Positions 31,765-41,679 of a DNA stretch of 64,000 nucleotides are shown here, piece after piece. Numbering within the stretch: position 1 is the stretch's first letter; each line of letters begins with the position of its first letter. The DNA comes from Pedobacter sp. PAMC26386. GTDB lineage: Bacteria; Bacteroidota; Bacteroidia; Sphingobacteriales; Sphingobacteriaceae. The translations under genes and the position numbers were made by a program. The notes below the pieces were generated by a model, which saw only the letters and a program-made list of their open reading frames with translations, was not told the origin of the DNA and made no database searches. The DNA is taken from positions 3,683,067-3,747,066 of the forward strand of contig CP060294.1 of the NCBI GenBank assembly GCA_014302835.1, in the 5' to 3' direction.

Positions 31765-31996
31765 CTTTAATAGCTTTAAATGAGGACTCAGTTAGTTAAT
31801 TGATGTAACGTCTTGTAACAATACAATAGTATCAATTTGTTATCATAAATATAATAAATTATAATATAATTATTGCCAGCATATCTTAATAAAAACGCCT
31901 GCGCAACAGGCAATTCCTATCTTAATTCCAACAAATAGCTCATTAATTTGTTCTACTGCTATTAAACACAATGAAACGATAGTAAAAATACATTTA

Positions 31997-33778
31997 ATGG
32001 AGAGACATACCTATCAGACAGGGATAATTGGAAACTGTGCCTTCCTTGCGCACATCAACAAAAACACTAATATTGATTGGTTATGCTGGCCAAGATTTGA
32101 CAGTTCTTTCGTATTTGGCGGTTTGCTTGATGAGGAACAGGGCGGCGAATTTTCTATCCTTCCTCATGGTGCATACACTTCGGAACAGTACTACATGGAA
32201 AACACCAATATTCTATGCACTGTAATCAGCAATGAGGAGGGAAAATACCGGATTACCGATTTTGCACCAAGATTTTATCAGCATGAGCGCTTTTATAAAC
32301 CGTTAATGTTAATCCGGAAGATCGAACCGCTGGAAGGGAACCCAAGAGTTAAAGTAACCTGTAAACCGGTTTTTAATTATGGCGAAGGAAAGCAGCAAGG
32401 TTCCAGGGGTAGTAATCATATCCAGTTTACCGGAGATGAAAATGACATGCAGCTCAGCACGAATATCTCTCTGTCTTATATTGAAGACGAAAAACACTTC
32501 GCACTAAACGATACAAAATACCTGATACTGACTTATGGCCATGATTTAGATGCGCCAATTGAAAGTACCGCAGAAATATTTCTCACGGAGACCCGAAAAT
32601 ACTGGAGAACATGGATTAAGCACTCCTCTATAGCAGGGTTTCATCAATCACTGGTGATCCGTTCGGCATTAGTGCTGAAAATTCACCAATATGAAGACAC
32701 TGGGGCAATTATTGCTGCCAGTACAACCAGTTTGCCTGAGTCCCCAGGAAGTACACGAAACTGGGATTACCGCTACTGCTGGATGAGAGATACTTACTAT
32801 GTGATTACCTCCCTGAATCATATTGGTCATTTTGAAGAAATGGAACGGTATTTTAACTATATCACCGATATTTCTTTCAGAGATGATAAACGTTACCAGC
32901 CACTCTTTGGTATTGCCGGAGAACGTGTGCTGACAGAACGTATCCTGACTAACCTGAAAGGCTATATGGGCAACCAGCCGGTACGCGTAGGTAACCAGGC
33001 TTATGAACACATCCAGAATGACATTTACGGACAGGTCTTGATTTCGATGCTGCCTTTGTATACAGATAACAGATTCATTTTTAGTGAACGTAAAGACTCT
33101 GCAATCTGGCTGGATTATTTACTCACAAAGATCGAAAACACAATAGATGAAAAAGATGCCGGTATCTGGGAGTTCAGAAACCAGGCAAATATGCATTGTT
33201 ATACCAATCTGTTTCAGTGGGCGGGAGCAAGTGCAGCTTTAAAAATGGCCAAAACTATTGGCAACAGAGAATTTGAAGAGCGGGCAAGGCTATTGATTGA
33301 TCGTGCTGCTAAACATATAGAAGCGTGCTACGATCCGGAAAGAAAGGTATACAACCATGCTGTTGACAGTGCACATTTGGATGCAAGTACTTTGCAATTA
33401 ATTCTCATGAATTATCTTGATCCTAATTCACAGCGTGCAAAAGACCACCTGATAGCGCTGGAGGAAGAATTGAAAGGTGCAAACGGTTTGTTTTACCGCT
33501 ACCGTCATACAGATGATTTTGGTAAGCCAAAAACAACTTTCCTAATCTGTGCTTTCTGGTATGTAGAGGCATTGGCTATAGTTGGTCGTTTAGATGATGC
33601 CGTAAGAGAATTTGAATCCTTAATTGGTTATGGCAACCATCTTGATCTCTTTGCAGAAGATGTGGATGAAAACGATGGAAGTCAATGGGGGAATTTTCCG
33701 CAGGCTTACAGCCATGTAGGACTGATGAATGCTGCACATAGAATTGCTATTAAACTAGACAAGCCCGCTTTCTTGTAG
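31997..33778 (+). CDS. Glycoside hydrolase family 15 protein, probable trehalase
   Basis: 593 aa cytosolic glucoamylase-family enzyme with no signal peptide. The family N-terminal segment IGNCAFLAHINKNTNIDWLCWPRFDS is followed by a beta-sandwich and an (alpha/alpha)6 barrel. Catalytic acid region: DAGIWEFRNQ. Catalytic base region: LFAEDVDENDGSQWGNFPQAYSHVGL. GH15 members include glucoamylases and the trehalases of mycobacteria. Sequence alone does not separate them, but the neighbour in convergent orientation is the trehalose synthesis gene, so trehalose cleavage is the favoured inference. The gene begins with ATG after an AT-rich leader. Confidence 0.87.
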   Translation: MERHTYQTGIIGNCAFLAHINKNTNIDWLCWPRFDSSFVFGGLLDEEQGGEFSILPHGAYTSEQYYMENTNILCTVISNEEGKYRITDFAPRFYQHERFYKPLMLIRKIEPLEGNPRVKVTCKPVFNYGEGKQQGSRGSNHIQFTGDENDMQLSTNISLSYIEDEKHFALNDTKYLILTYGHDLDAPIESTAEIFLTETRKYWRTWIKHSSIAGFHQSLVIRSALVLKIHQYEDTGAIIAASTTSLPESPGSTRNWDYRYCWMRDTYYVITSLNHIGHFEEMERYFNYITDISFRDDKRYQPLFGIAGERVLTERILTNLKGYMGNQPVRVGNQAYEHIQNDIYGQVLISMLPLYTDNRFIFSERKDSAIWLDYLLTKIENTIDEKDAGIWEFRNQANMHCYTNLFQWAGASAALKMAKTIGNREFEERARLLIDRAAKHIEACYDPERKVYNHAVDSAHLDASTLQLILMNYLDPNSQRAKDHLIALEEELKGANGLFYRYRHTDDFGKPKTTFLICAFWYVEALAIVGRLDDAVREFESLIGYGNHLDLFAEDVDENDGSQWGNFPQAYSHVGLMNAAHRIAIKLDKPAFL

Positions 33779-33792
33779 AAAAACGGGTTTGT
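33759..33792. terminator. Shared terminator between GH15 and otsAB genes
   Basis: ACAAGCCCG (33759-33767) pairs with CGGGTTTGT (33784-33792) with one G-T pair; an inner TTTC/GAAA extends it. It overlaps the GH15 stop codon. The T-run is short, so its strength is uncertain. Confidence 0.5.
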
Positions 33793-33835
33793 TAAATTTC
33801 AGCTCCTATTTAATTTGATTTAATGATTCAAGTAT

Positions 33836-36031
33836 TTATTTTGAGGGAGTCTGCGGTATTTCTGTTAACATTTTCAGGAAGCCGCGGACTTCTACAAAAT
33901 CTCTTAAATAATATCTTGCAGCAGAGATATTGCTGCCTACTTTAATCGTATAAGCTTCTGGCTTTAATGCCTTAAAAATATCCTCATCCGTATGGTCATC
34001 GCCAAATGCGATAATAAAATCAGGATCACTATCATATAACAAGGCTAAAGTCGCTTTTCCTTTATTTACCTCTATATTTTTAAATTCGATCACTTTATTA
34101 CCCGGCATCATCTGTAAACCATTCTCAGCAACAGTAGCCTCCAGATGACTGATAATTTCGCTTGCCCTGAGCTCGCCTAAACCTTCTTCAACTTTACGGT
34201 AATGCCAAACCAGGGAATAACTTTTATCTTCTGTAAAAGAACCGGGAGTACGATCTGTATAGGTATCCAATACTGCTTTTAGCTCCTGTTTCCATCTGTC
34301 AGTCAGCAATGGTAAAGACTTCCACCCTTGCTGATTATGTTTCTGCCAGGCACCATGTTCTGCAATCAGACCCAATTTCAAATGACCAAACCATTTTTCA
34401 AGGGTCTCATGTTTGCGTCCACTCACAATAACGACTTGATTTGCAGAATCAGCAGCCAGGTTCTTCAGTATGTCATATAACTCTTCATCAGGTGAAGCCT
34501 TATCAATATCTCCATTAAAGCCGACAAGCGTGCCGTCATAATCCAAAAATATATACCTGTCTCCGGATATTGCATAGGCAGCACCAATCTGCTCTCTTGT
34601 CGCTTTTACTGCATGCTTGGTTAATAGTGATTCCTGCATTTTTTTGACCTCATCTAACTTATCCATAAAATTCTTTACCCAAAGGTGTATATCAAATTTC
34701 TTTACAATACCTCTCATTACAGACATCCGTCTTTTCTGCTCCGCTACCGGCATATTAATCGCTTCTACAATGGCCCGCATCACATCCCCTATATTATTCG
34801 GGTTCACAATCAGCGCATCATTGAGTTCTTTAGAAGCACCAGCCATCTCACTTAGGATAAGAACCCCGGTATCGTCTACCCTGCTGGCTACATATTCTTT
34901 ACTCACCAGGTTCATTCCATCACGCATTGGCGTAACCAGACAGACATCCGCGCTGTAATAAAGTGCAGATAAAAATTCAACCGGGAAAGAACGATAGAAA
35001 TAATGTACGGGCACCCAGTTTATAGTTCTGAAACGGGCATTGATGTTTCCGACCAACTGATCAACATGATCTTTTAATTCTTTATATTGTGCAACAGTAT
35101 CCCGGGAAGGGACTACAATCATATACAATGACAACTGTTCGATATATTCAGGATGAGTTTCCAGCAGCAATTCATAAGCTTGCAACCGCTGCAATATCCC
35201 TTTACTATAATCCAGCCGGTCAATTGTTAAAATAACTTTACAGCCATGTACAATCTCCTTAAGAGAAACCACATGCTCAGCTACAACCGGATACTGGGTC
35301 AGCTTTTCAAATTTATTTGCATCAATTCCCATAGGGAATGCCTCAACTACAATCTGCCTGTCTTTATAATTGATGACGTTATTTGATACTTTTGCTGAAG
35401 ATAAGCGGGATGCAGCACTTAGAAAATGCCTGACGTCATCAAAAGTATGAAATCCTAGTAAATCAGCTCCAAACATACCGCTAATTAACTCTTCCCGCCA
35501 TGGTATCAAACGAAACATCTCATAAGATGGAAAAGGAATATGCTGAAAGAACCCAATGATTACATGAGGTTGTGAAACCCTGATCAAATCCGGGAGTAAT
35601 AAGAGCTGGTAGTCATGTACCCATACTGTATCACCTTCGTTGAGATGCCTGATGACTACCTGCTTAAATTTATCATTTACACTTTGATAAAAATCCCAGT
35701 AAGTTTGTTCAAAATGAGCATAGGTAACCATGTAATGAAATACTGGCCATAAGACTTCATTTGAAAACCCTTCATAATAAAGGTTAATTTCATCAGGGGT
35801 TAAAAATACAGGGATCAGATTAAGTTTGGCAAGTTTTTCAGCTACCTCTTGTTGTCTTTCTTCAGGCACCTCGATTCCAGGCCAACCTACCCAGATATTA
35901 TCTCCTTTTTTATATACCGACCCTAAGCCGGTTGCAAGACCTCCTTCACTTGGACTCAGGAGATATTCCCCATTTTCTTCTACTATTTTTACGGGTAATC
36001 GATTTGAAACTATAATTGTTTTGTTTACCAT
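33836..36031 (-). CDS. Fused trehalose-6-phosphate synthase / trehalose-6-phosphate phosphatase
   Basis: 731 aa fusion that makes trehalose from UDP-glucose and glucose-6-phosphate and removes the phosphate. The OtsA domain (GT20, about 1-470) has [52 protein letters not shown] and [16 protein letters not shown]. The OtsB domain (HAD, about 495-725) has [22 protein letters not shown] and [10 protein letters not shown]. Both active sites look complete. Such fusions are common in eukaryotes and Bacteroidota. Paired convergently with the GH15 gene, which gives a synthesis-and-breakdown module for an osmoprotectant. Confidence 0.94.
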   Translation of the reverse strand: MVNKTIIVSNRLPVKIVEENGEYLLSPSEGGLATGLGSVYKKGDNIWVGWPGIEVPEERQQEVAEKLAKLNLIPVFLTPDEINLYYEGFSNEVLWPVFHYMVTYAHFEQTYWDFYQSVNDKFKQVVIRHLNEGDTVWVHDYQLLLLPDLIRVSQPHVIIGFFQHIPFPSYEMFRLIPWREELISGMFGADLLGFHTFDDVRHFLSAASRLSSAKVSNNVINYKDRQIVVEAFPMGIDANKFEKLTQYPVVAEHVVSLKEIVHGCKVILTIDRLDYSKGILQRLQAYELLLETHPEYIEQLSLYMIVVPSRDTVAQYKELKDHVDQLVGNINARFRTINWVPVHYFYRSFPVEFLSALYYSADVCLVTPMRDGMNLVSKEYVASRVDDTGVLILSEMAGASKELNDALIVNPNNIGDVMRAIVEAINMPVAEQKRRMSVMRGIVKKFDIHLWVKNFMDKLDEVKKMQESLLTKHAVKATREQIGAAYAISGDRYIFLDYDGTLVGFNGDIDKASPDEELYDILKNLAADSANQVVIVSGRKHETLEKWFGHLKLGLIAEHGAWQKHNQQGWKSLPLLTDRWKQELKAVLDTYTDRTPGSFTEDKSYSLVWHYRKVEEGLGELRASEIISHLEATVAENGLQMMPGNKVIEFKNIEVNKGKATLALLYDSDPDFIIAFGDDHTDEDIFKALKPEAYTIKVGSNISAARYYLRDFVEVRGFLKMLTEIPQTPSK

Positions 36032-36238
36032 GTTATAATAGAATTAACCCACTTTCTTACATATTGTTTTAATTTTTATGTATTAAAGAAATTACACTAA
36101 TTAACCAAATCAATTGATCTCTGTTGACAACTCTCTGATTGTTAGCAAATAAACAACAAATAATTAATGTATCTTTAACATAATCATCCTAATTTTAGGA
36201 AACCTGAATACGGGTTGTTAAGCTAACACCAAAAACGT

Positions 36239-36712
36239 ATGACCTGGAAAAAATTCAATGGCGAAGTAATCCACTTGCCGATTTTAGAAGAAGTAGAAAA
36301 AGCTATCATCAGGGAAACCGAAAATGGCTATCATCTTAAAGTATGCGTTGGTACAGATTCGCAGGTTAAAGGTGCCTACACTGATTTTGCTACCGTGATT
36401 GTTTTGTTAAGAGAGCAGCATGGTGGCTTTATGTACATCCATCAGGAAAAGACCACACAGCAAATGAGCATTAAAGAAAGAATGCTCATTGAAGTACAGA
36501 AATCCATAGAAACAGCTTATGCTGTATGTGATCTTCTGGATTTATATGATGTGGATCTGGAGGTACATGCTGACATTAACACTAATCCGATGTTTAAGTC
36601 TAATAAGGCATTGAACGAAGCTATGGGTTATATTTTAAGCATGGGGTTTATTTTCAAAGCTAAACCGGAGGCTTTCGCCAGCTCGACTTGTGCAGATAAG
36701 ATGGTTCATTAA
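36239..36712 (+). CDS. RNase H-like fold DUF458 (YkuK-type) protein
   Basis: 157 aa protein of the DUF458 family (PF04308), predicted to have an RNase H-like fold; activity unproven. Characteristic segments: VCVGTDSQVKGAYTDFATVIVLL, with the Asp of GTDSQ in the position of the first RNase H acidic residue, then MSIKERMLIEVQKSIETA and LEVHADINTNPMFKSN with a second Asp. No signal peptide. It stands alone and faces the next gene with ten bases between stops. Confidence 0.82.
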   Translation: MTWKKFNGEVIHLPILEEVEKAIIRETENGYHLKVCVGTDSQVKGAYTDFATVIVLLREQHGGFMYIHQEKTTQQMSIKERMLIEVQKSIETAYAVCDLLDLYDVDLEVHADINTNPMFKSNKALNEAMGYILSMGFIFKAKPEAFASSTCADKMVH

Positions 36713-36722
36713 CACGGCGGAC

Positions 36723-37325
36723 CTACCAGCTTTTAATAGAAATCCTACTATTGGATTTATGAAGCGGTTTGGCTTGTTGCGATGCAGACAGATATTCTTT
36801 GAACTCGGCAGCAAAGGCGGCCGATTGTCTGCCCGTATCATTAATATAAGAAGACCACTCTCCCGCATTTAATTTACCGGGACTCTTTTCTAACGGGATC
36901 CCTTTAGCCGTTGAAGGAACAAAATTCCCATACCGATCCCGTTCGTAAGAAACAAAGACAAAGTCAGTTAACCAGAACCTGTACTTCTCTCCCCTGGTTT
37001 CAAATGCAAAATGATATAACATTTCTCCAGAGGGATGTGACAGAACAAACGCCGTCTTGCTAATCACAAATTTCCCGCGTTGCCTAAACAAGGCACTATC
37101 GGTTCCTATAGAAGTCATCTTTTTCAATTTAAAGAATGTCTTCGCCCTGTAAATAAGAGAATCAACAGGAATAGCATTCCCTGTAATGACCTCATAGTGG
37201 ATATATTTCCCCCGATCATCCTTTTCTAATTCATCTCCTGTTTTTTTGCTTTGAGCAACGGAACCCCACGGGAATAGCAGTAGAAATAAAAAGAGAAATG
37301 CACCAGACCTTTTGTTCCGGTGCAT
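36723..37325 (-). CDS. Secreted hypothetical protein, DUF4468-like
   Basis: 200 aa from the ATG at 37325. An earlier in-frame ATG at 37355 overlaps the porin gene and would put ten polar residues before the signal peptide. Signal peptide: basic start, core GAFLFLFLLLFPWGSVA. The mature part has alternating strand segments around FVISKTAFVLSHPSG and YRFWLTDFVFVSYERD, resembling DUF4468, a Bacteroidota beta-rich domain of unknown role. It is the last gene of the amtB-porin unit, 19 bases after the porin stop. Confidence 0.65.
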   Translation of the reverse strand: MHRNKRSGAFLFLFLLLFPWGSVAQSKKTGDELEKDDRGKYIHYEVITGNAIPVDSLIYRAKTFFKLKKMTSIGTDSALFRQRGKFVISKTAFVLSHPSGEMLYHFAFETRGEKYRFWLTDFVFVSYERDRYGNFVPSTAKGIPLEKSPGKLNAGEWSSYINDTGRQSAAFAAEFKEYLSASQQAKPLHKSNSRISIKSW

Positions 37326-37344
37326 TTCATAATTATCATTGAAT

Positions 37345-38385
37345 TTAAAATGCATACACAGCAGCTAATGAAAATTGAGAAGCATTTTTTGTAGGATCAA
37401 GATTATTCTTAACAAACCTGGCCGTTGAGCCATTGTCAAACCTGACTTCAGGAATAAACGTCAGCCCACCTGCCTTAAAGTTCCCGGTTAGAGTAATCGA
37501 TTTAACATTTGAACCTTTCAGATCAGGGACATCTTTTGTTTTGAAATATTCACCTCTTAGCCCTAAAGAGAAATTTGCTGTAAAAGCATTCTGTAAATAC
37601 AGTGCGGCCCCACTATAACCACCATTGTCATTTGTCACCGAATAATCGGCAGCATTTAAACCAATTTTAACCTTATCTGTTATCTGATAAGTGGTTGTTA
37701 AATCATAAATTGACCCGGTTCCAGTAGCTCCAGCAGCCCGGCCTGTTAACACATTCAGATAGGCTGTCCATCCATCAACAGGAACAACGGTCAGCTGAGC
37801 TCCAAAATGCGTAACTCCATTCACATCTTTATACACGTTCCAGTCATTAAACAACCCAACCATTACGGCTACTTTTGGAGAAAAGACATAATTTGCCCTT
37901 ATTCCCGCATTTTGAAAAGGTCCGTTAGTAAACAGGTACGAAGTAGAATAATTAAAATTCCCTGTAGGTACAATCACTTCATAGCCAATAAACGTACTCA
38001 TATACCCAGCTGTTACAGAAAGCTTATTCGTAAAAGCATAAGACATGTACAAATTCTGAAGATGAAAAGAGTTATCCGCATTACTCGCCTCTCCCTCCCC
38101 ATTGGGAATTGAACCATATTGACCCCTTGGGCCAAAAGACAGTTCTCCAACAAAAGATGCTTTTCCAGTCGTCTTCTTTAAGGCCAGATCAAGCATCCCC
38201 AGGGATATTGAATTCTGATCACTCGCAAAGCTTGTCCCGATATTCGGTTTCTTAGAGAAATCATACTTGTAATAAACATCAGCCGATCCCGAAATCTGCA
38301 ACGGCGTGGATGTAGTTGTTTCCTGAGCGTAAGTGGCAGCGCTCATCGTGAGGGCAGAAAGCGTAAAAAAAGATTTAATCTTCAT
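37345..38385 (-). CDS. Outer membrane porin, BBP2/OmpL-like
   Basis: 346 aa outer membrane protein. Signal peptide cut after AATYA (residue 20); then many amphipathic strands ending in the aromatic C-terminus LAAVYAF, which fits recognition by the BAM machinery. It resembles the putative beta-barrel porin 2 family (PF07642), which in Bacteroidota often lies beside amtB. It starts 45 bases after the amtB stop with a leader of repeated AACC. Likely an outer membrane entry route for ammonium or another nitrogen source; the substrate is inferred only from context. Confidence 0.83.
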   Translation of the reverse strand: MKIKSFFTLSALTMSAATYAQETTTSTPLQISGSADVYYKYDFSKKPNIGTSFASDQNSISLGMLDLALKKTTGKASFVGELSFGPRGQYGSIPNGEGEASNADNSFHLQNLYMSYAFTNKLSVTAGYMSTFIGYEVIVPTGNFNYSTSYLFTNGPFQNAGIRANYVFSPKVAVMVGLFNDWNVYKDVNGVTHFGAQLTVVPVDGWTAYLNVLTGRAAGATGTGSIYDLTTTYQITDKVKIGLNAADYSVTNDNGGYSGAALYLQNAFTANFSLGLRGEYFKTKDVPDLKGSNVKSITLTGNFKAGGLTFIPEVRFDNGSTARFVKNNLDPTKNASQFSLAAVYAF

Positions 38386-38430
38386 AGTGGTTGGTTAGGT
38401 TGGTTGGGGTTGCAAAAAAATATGTCCAGG

Positions 38431-39813
38431 TCAGGTTAATGGAGAATGCTCCATTTCAAGACCGGTAGAAGCGACAATCAAAGTACCCTGAGAATATTTC
38501 TCATTATGCTGACTTGCATCCAGGCCTTCTTCTTCCTCTTCAGAGGTTACACGAATTGGCTGAATCACATTAATCAGTTTAAAAATCAGGAAAGACACAA
38601 CAAAACTAAATACCGCAACAATCAGTACCCCTTTTACCTGGGTAAAAAAGAAGTCGGCATTCCCATAAAACAAACCGTCTGCTCCAGCTGGATTTACTGT
38701 TTTTGTAGCAAAGACACCTGTTAGCAGCATTCCTACAATACCCCCCACTCCATGACAAGGAAACACATCCAGTGTATCATCCAAACTGGTTTTAGATTTC
38801 CACATCACTGCCAGATTAGAAATAATAGCCGCTGCAACTCCAATGAAAATACTATGTGGAATAGCCACAAATCCTGCTCCCGGAGTAATGGCTACCAGAC
38901 CGACCACAGCACCAATACAAAAGCCAAGTACAGATGGCTTTTTCCCCCTTAACACATCAAAAAACATCCACGAAAGACCCGCAGCACCCGCAGCTATATT
39001 CGTCGTTGCAAAAGCCGACACAGCCAGGCTATTTGCTCCTAATGCAGAACCAGCATTAAATCCAAACCATCCGAACCATAAAAGTCCTGTACCAATTAAT
39101 ACATAAGGAATATTTGCAGGTGGAATTTCCTGATGATCCTGGTGAACTCTTCTCCTTTTAAGTACCAATGCACCTGCAAGCGCAGCCATCCCCGCCGAAA
39201 TATGCACTACCGTACCACCTGCAAAATCAAGTACCCCCATTTTAAACAGAATACCATCAGGATGCCATGTCCAGTGTGCCAGCGGAGAATAAACGAAGAT
39301 GGCAAACAGTACTATAAACAGAATATAAGAAGTAAAACGGATACGTTCAGCAACTGCCCCCACAACTAACCCTGGGGTAATAATGGCAAACATCAGCTGA
39401 AACAAAGCAAATAAGGTTAAAGGAATGGTTGGAGCAAGACTCCAGGCCGGACCAGAGTTAACCCCCTGAAAAAACAAAAAGGTCAACGGGTTCCCGATCA
39501 GCCCATGGATACTTTCTCCAAAGGCAAGACTGAAACCGACGGTTACCCACAGCACACTGATCACCCCAGCAGAAACTATACTTTTAATCATGGTGGAGAT
39601 CACATTTTTCCGATGAACCATTCCCCCATAAAAGAAGGCCAGACCTGGTGTCATCAAGAAAACCAATGCAGTTGCGACTAAAATCCATGCAATATCAGCT
39701 GCATTGTATTTTCCAGCATCAAAATCAGCATGCAAAGGAACAAAAAGTGCGAAAATTGCGACAATCGCAAGAATAACGAACGGAATTACCTGTTTAAATA
39801 ATGGTTTGCTCAT
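38431..39813 (-). CDS. amtB: Ammonium transporter AmtB
   Basis: 460 aa inner membrane ammonium channel with 11-12 transmembrane helices. Key features: DFAGGTVVHISAGMAALAGALVL, with the first pore histidine in VVHISAG, and the second pore histidine in FPCHGVGGIVGMLLTG. The proline-rich FYGGMVHRKN and phenylalanine gate regions are present. The C-terminal tail ends in an acidic stretch EEEEEGLDASQHNEKYSQ, the side that binds PII protein in other bacteria, although no glnK gene lies beside it here. It heads a three-gene unit with the porin and a hypothetical protein. Confidence 0.95.
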   Translation of the reverse strand: MSKPLFKQVIPFVILAIVAIFALFVPLHADFDAGKYNAADIAWILVATALVFLMTPGLAFFYGGMVHRKNVISTMIKSIVSAGVISVLWVTVGFSLAFGESIHGLIGNPLTFLFFQGVNSGPAWSLAPTIPLTLFALFQLMFAIITPGLVVGAVAERIRFTSYILFIVLFAIFVYSPLAHWTWHPDGILFKMGVLDFAGGTVVHISAGMAALAGALVLKRRRVHQDHQEIPPANIPYVLIGTGLLWFGWFGFNAGSALGANSLAVSAFATTNIAAGAAGLSWMFFDVLRGKKPSVLGFCIGAVVGLVAITPGAGFVAIPHSIFIGVAAAIISNLAVMWKSKTSLDDTLDVFPCHGVGGIVGMLLTGVFATKTVNPAGADGLFYGNADFFFTQVKGVLIVAVFSFVVSFLIFKLINVIQPIRVTSEEEEEGLDASQHNEKYSQGTLIVASTGLEMEHSPLT

Positions 39814-40144
39814 ATAAATTATATTTTTATTGGTTTATTTGTTGATTTATTACACTATTAATATAAAAATAGCAATAAACTTCAATAATTAACAATAAAT
39901 AATCACAAAAACAATAAAACAACACCAAAAATATAATCTAAAACAACAAAAATTCAAAAATAAACATCAATTAAAATTAATTATCAGAATTTTAACCCAA
40001 AAACAATAGCCTTATTTAAAATAAATTCAAAAAATAGCTCAAAAATATATGATAATTGTTTTTCTTTCATTTTGAGATAAAAAAACACAAACAAGAAACC
40101 GTTTAAACTGTTTGTTCCTGAAAGACACGTTCAAAAACCAAAAT
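39814..40144. other. AT-rich divergent regulatory region
   Basis: 331 bases between the divergent amtB and SRPBCC genes, composed of long A and T tracts. An operator-like near-palindrome AAACCGTTT-AAACTGTTT (40097-40114, one mismatch) overlaps outer arms ACAAACA/TGTTTGT (40087-40115). Nitrogen control of amtB is plausible, but no known site is recognised. Confidence 0.45.
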
Positions 40145-40633
40145 ATGAAAGCCTTTCATCTTAAATTCTCTCAATTTCTTCCAATAAGTCTGCATGAAGC
40201 CTGGGATTTCTTTTCCTCCCCAATGAACCTGGCTAAAATAACCCCTCCAGACATGGCTTTTACAGTCACCTCTCCCCTTCAAACAGAAGAGAAGATGTAT
40301 CCCGGAATGATTATCACCTACAAAGTATCTCCGTTGGCGGGTATTCAATTGAACTGGATGACAGAAATCACTCAGGTATTAACTTATCAATACTTTATTG
40401 ATGAACAGCGGTTTGGTCCATATAAATTCTGGCACCATCAGCATCATTTCAAAGAAGTACCCGGAGGCGTAGAAATGACAGACCTGCTTACTTACGGATT
40501 GCCGATGGGGATTTTCGGAAAAATAGCCAATAGTGTATTCGTAGCGCACAAATTACAGCAGATCTTTAATTTCAGAAAGCAGAAGACTATAGATTTATTC
40601 GGAGACTACACCGCAGCAACAGCAGGTACGTAG
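40145..40633 (+). CDS. SRPBCC family protein
   Basis: 162 aa protein of the SRPBCC (START/PYP-IR-10) ligand-binding superfamily, close to the cyclase/dehydrase-like group. Features: LPISLHEAWDFFSSPMNLAKITPPDMAF at the start, GMIITYKVSPL, WMTEITQV, and the last helix IFNFRKQKTIDLFG. The ligand is unknown. The ATG at 40145 gives the usual start before the first strand; upstream in-frame TTG is not needed. The 3' end overlaps the convergent radical SAM gene by 28 bases. Confidence 0.82.
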   Translation: MKAFHLKFSQFLPISLHEAWDFFSSPMNLAKITPPDMAFTVTSPLQTEEKMYPGMIITYKVSPLAGIQLNWMTEITQVLTYQYFIDEQRFGPYKFWHHQHHFKEVPGGVEMTDLLTYGLPMGIFGKIANSVFVAHKLQQIFNFRKQKTIDLFGDYTAATAGT

Positions 40634-41568
40634 ACTGACCCTTGTACAATTCCCCTTTTCTCGATTTCCCTGTCAATATAAGTCTGAATAGAGGACTTAT
40701 TTAAACCCCAGTTTGGAGCAATTAATAAATCCCAGTCAGAAATACCGAACAAACGCTGAATAACCACATCTGGTCTAAGCAAAGGAATCAATTTACAAAG
40801 CAGGTCAGTATACTCTTCCAGTGTAAATAATTTAAATGGATCTTTCTTGTATTTGGCACCCATGATGGACCCCTCAACGATATGAAGGTGGTGAAACTTA
40901 ACGAACTTAATTTTCGGGAACTTATTGATCTCATGGATATACTCCAGCATCATCTCTTCAGTTTCCCATGGGAAACCAAAAATCGTATGTACACAAAGAT
41001 CAAGCTTACTATTATCCAGCAATTTAACCGCCGCTACAAATTCCGCATGACTGCATCCCCTATTAATCTGATTTAAAGTGTCATCATAAATAGACTCCAT
41101 CCCCATTTCAAGGTCCACATCAAAACGATCAGCATAACTTTCCAGCAGTGCAACCTTTTCCGCATCAATACAGTCAGGACGTGTACCTACAGAAAAACCA
41201 ACAACATCTTCTGAGTTAATAGACAGCGCCTCATCATACATCATTTTCAGATAATGCACTGGCGCATAAGTATTAGTATTTGGCTGAAAATAAACAATAA
41301 ATTTATCCGCCTTATAAAACCCTTTACCGCGTTCCATCCCCTGTTCCAGTTGTTCCCTGATTGTTGGTAATTTTCTGGAAAGCTCTGGTGTAAAAGAGTC
41401 TACATTACAATACGTACATCCTCCATAGCCCTTACTGCCATCACGGTTAGGACAGGTAAACCCACCATCAACAATCACTTTGAACACGCGTTGCCCCTTA
41501 TACTTTTCCTTAAGGTGAGTACCGTAATTGTTATAACCTTTTATGCCTGAATCTAATGGAGTTCCCAA
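40606..41568 (-). CDS. TIGR01212-family radical SAM protein (YhcC/YtqA type)
   Basis: About 320 aa. Radical SAM domain with an unusual cluster motif C-x11-C-x2-C in FTCPNRDGSKGYGGCTYC, typical of this family, and IYFQ-type barrel strands such as VGTRPDCID and DLEMGMES. Exact reaction not established. The longest frame would start at GTG 41598, but that codon lies upstream of a promoter -7 box (41588-41595), so the true start must be downstream. TTG at 41568 is the best candidate, giving a protein that begins shortly before YNNYG. Convergent overlap of 28 bases with the SRPBCC gene. Confidence 0.88.
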   Translation of the reverse strand: MGTPLDSGIKGYNNYGTHLKEKYKGQRVFKVIVDGGFTCPNRDGSKGYGGCTYCNVDSFTPELSRKLPTIREQLEQGMERGKGFYKADKFIVYFQPNTNTYAPVHYLKMMYDEALSINSEDVVGFSVGTRPDCIDAEKVALLESYADRFDVDLEMGMESIYDDTLNQINRGCSHAEFVAAVKLLDNSKLDLCVHTIFGFPWETEEMMLEYIHEINKFPKIKFVKFHHLHIVEGSIMGAKYKKDPFKLFTLEEYTDLLCKLIPLLRPDVVIQRLFGISDWDLLIAPNWGLNKSSIQTYIDREIEKRGIVQGSVYVPAVAAV

Positions 41569-41587
41569 ATTGCTTTTTATTTTTTTG

Positions 41588-41617
41588 CAAAAATACACCT
41601 TTTAATCTAAAGTTCAA
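41588..41617 (-). promoter_or_regulatory. Promoter of the TIGR01212 gene
   Basis: On the minus strand TTG (41615-41617), exactly 19 bases, then TATTTTTG (41588-41595). Its position rules out the GTG at 41598 as start codon and supports TTG at 41568. Confidence 0.75.
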
Positions 41618-41679
41618 GCCATGGAAAAGCAACATCTGGAAAGATGCGCTATCTATTTCATCAAAGAGGTGCTATCTAT

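Noticed and set aside
31897..31911. GCCTG-CGCAA-CAGGC hairpin with a T-run on the minus strand
   Set aside because: Stem of five pairs only, and no minus-strand gene ends there; not listed as a terminator.
40112..40144. In-frame TTG extension of the SRPBCC protein
   Set aside because: It adds 11 polar residues not expected in the family and overlaps the operator-like palindrome; ATG 40145 is preferred.
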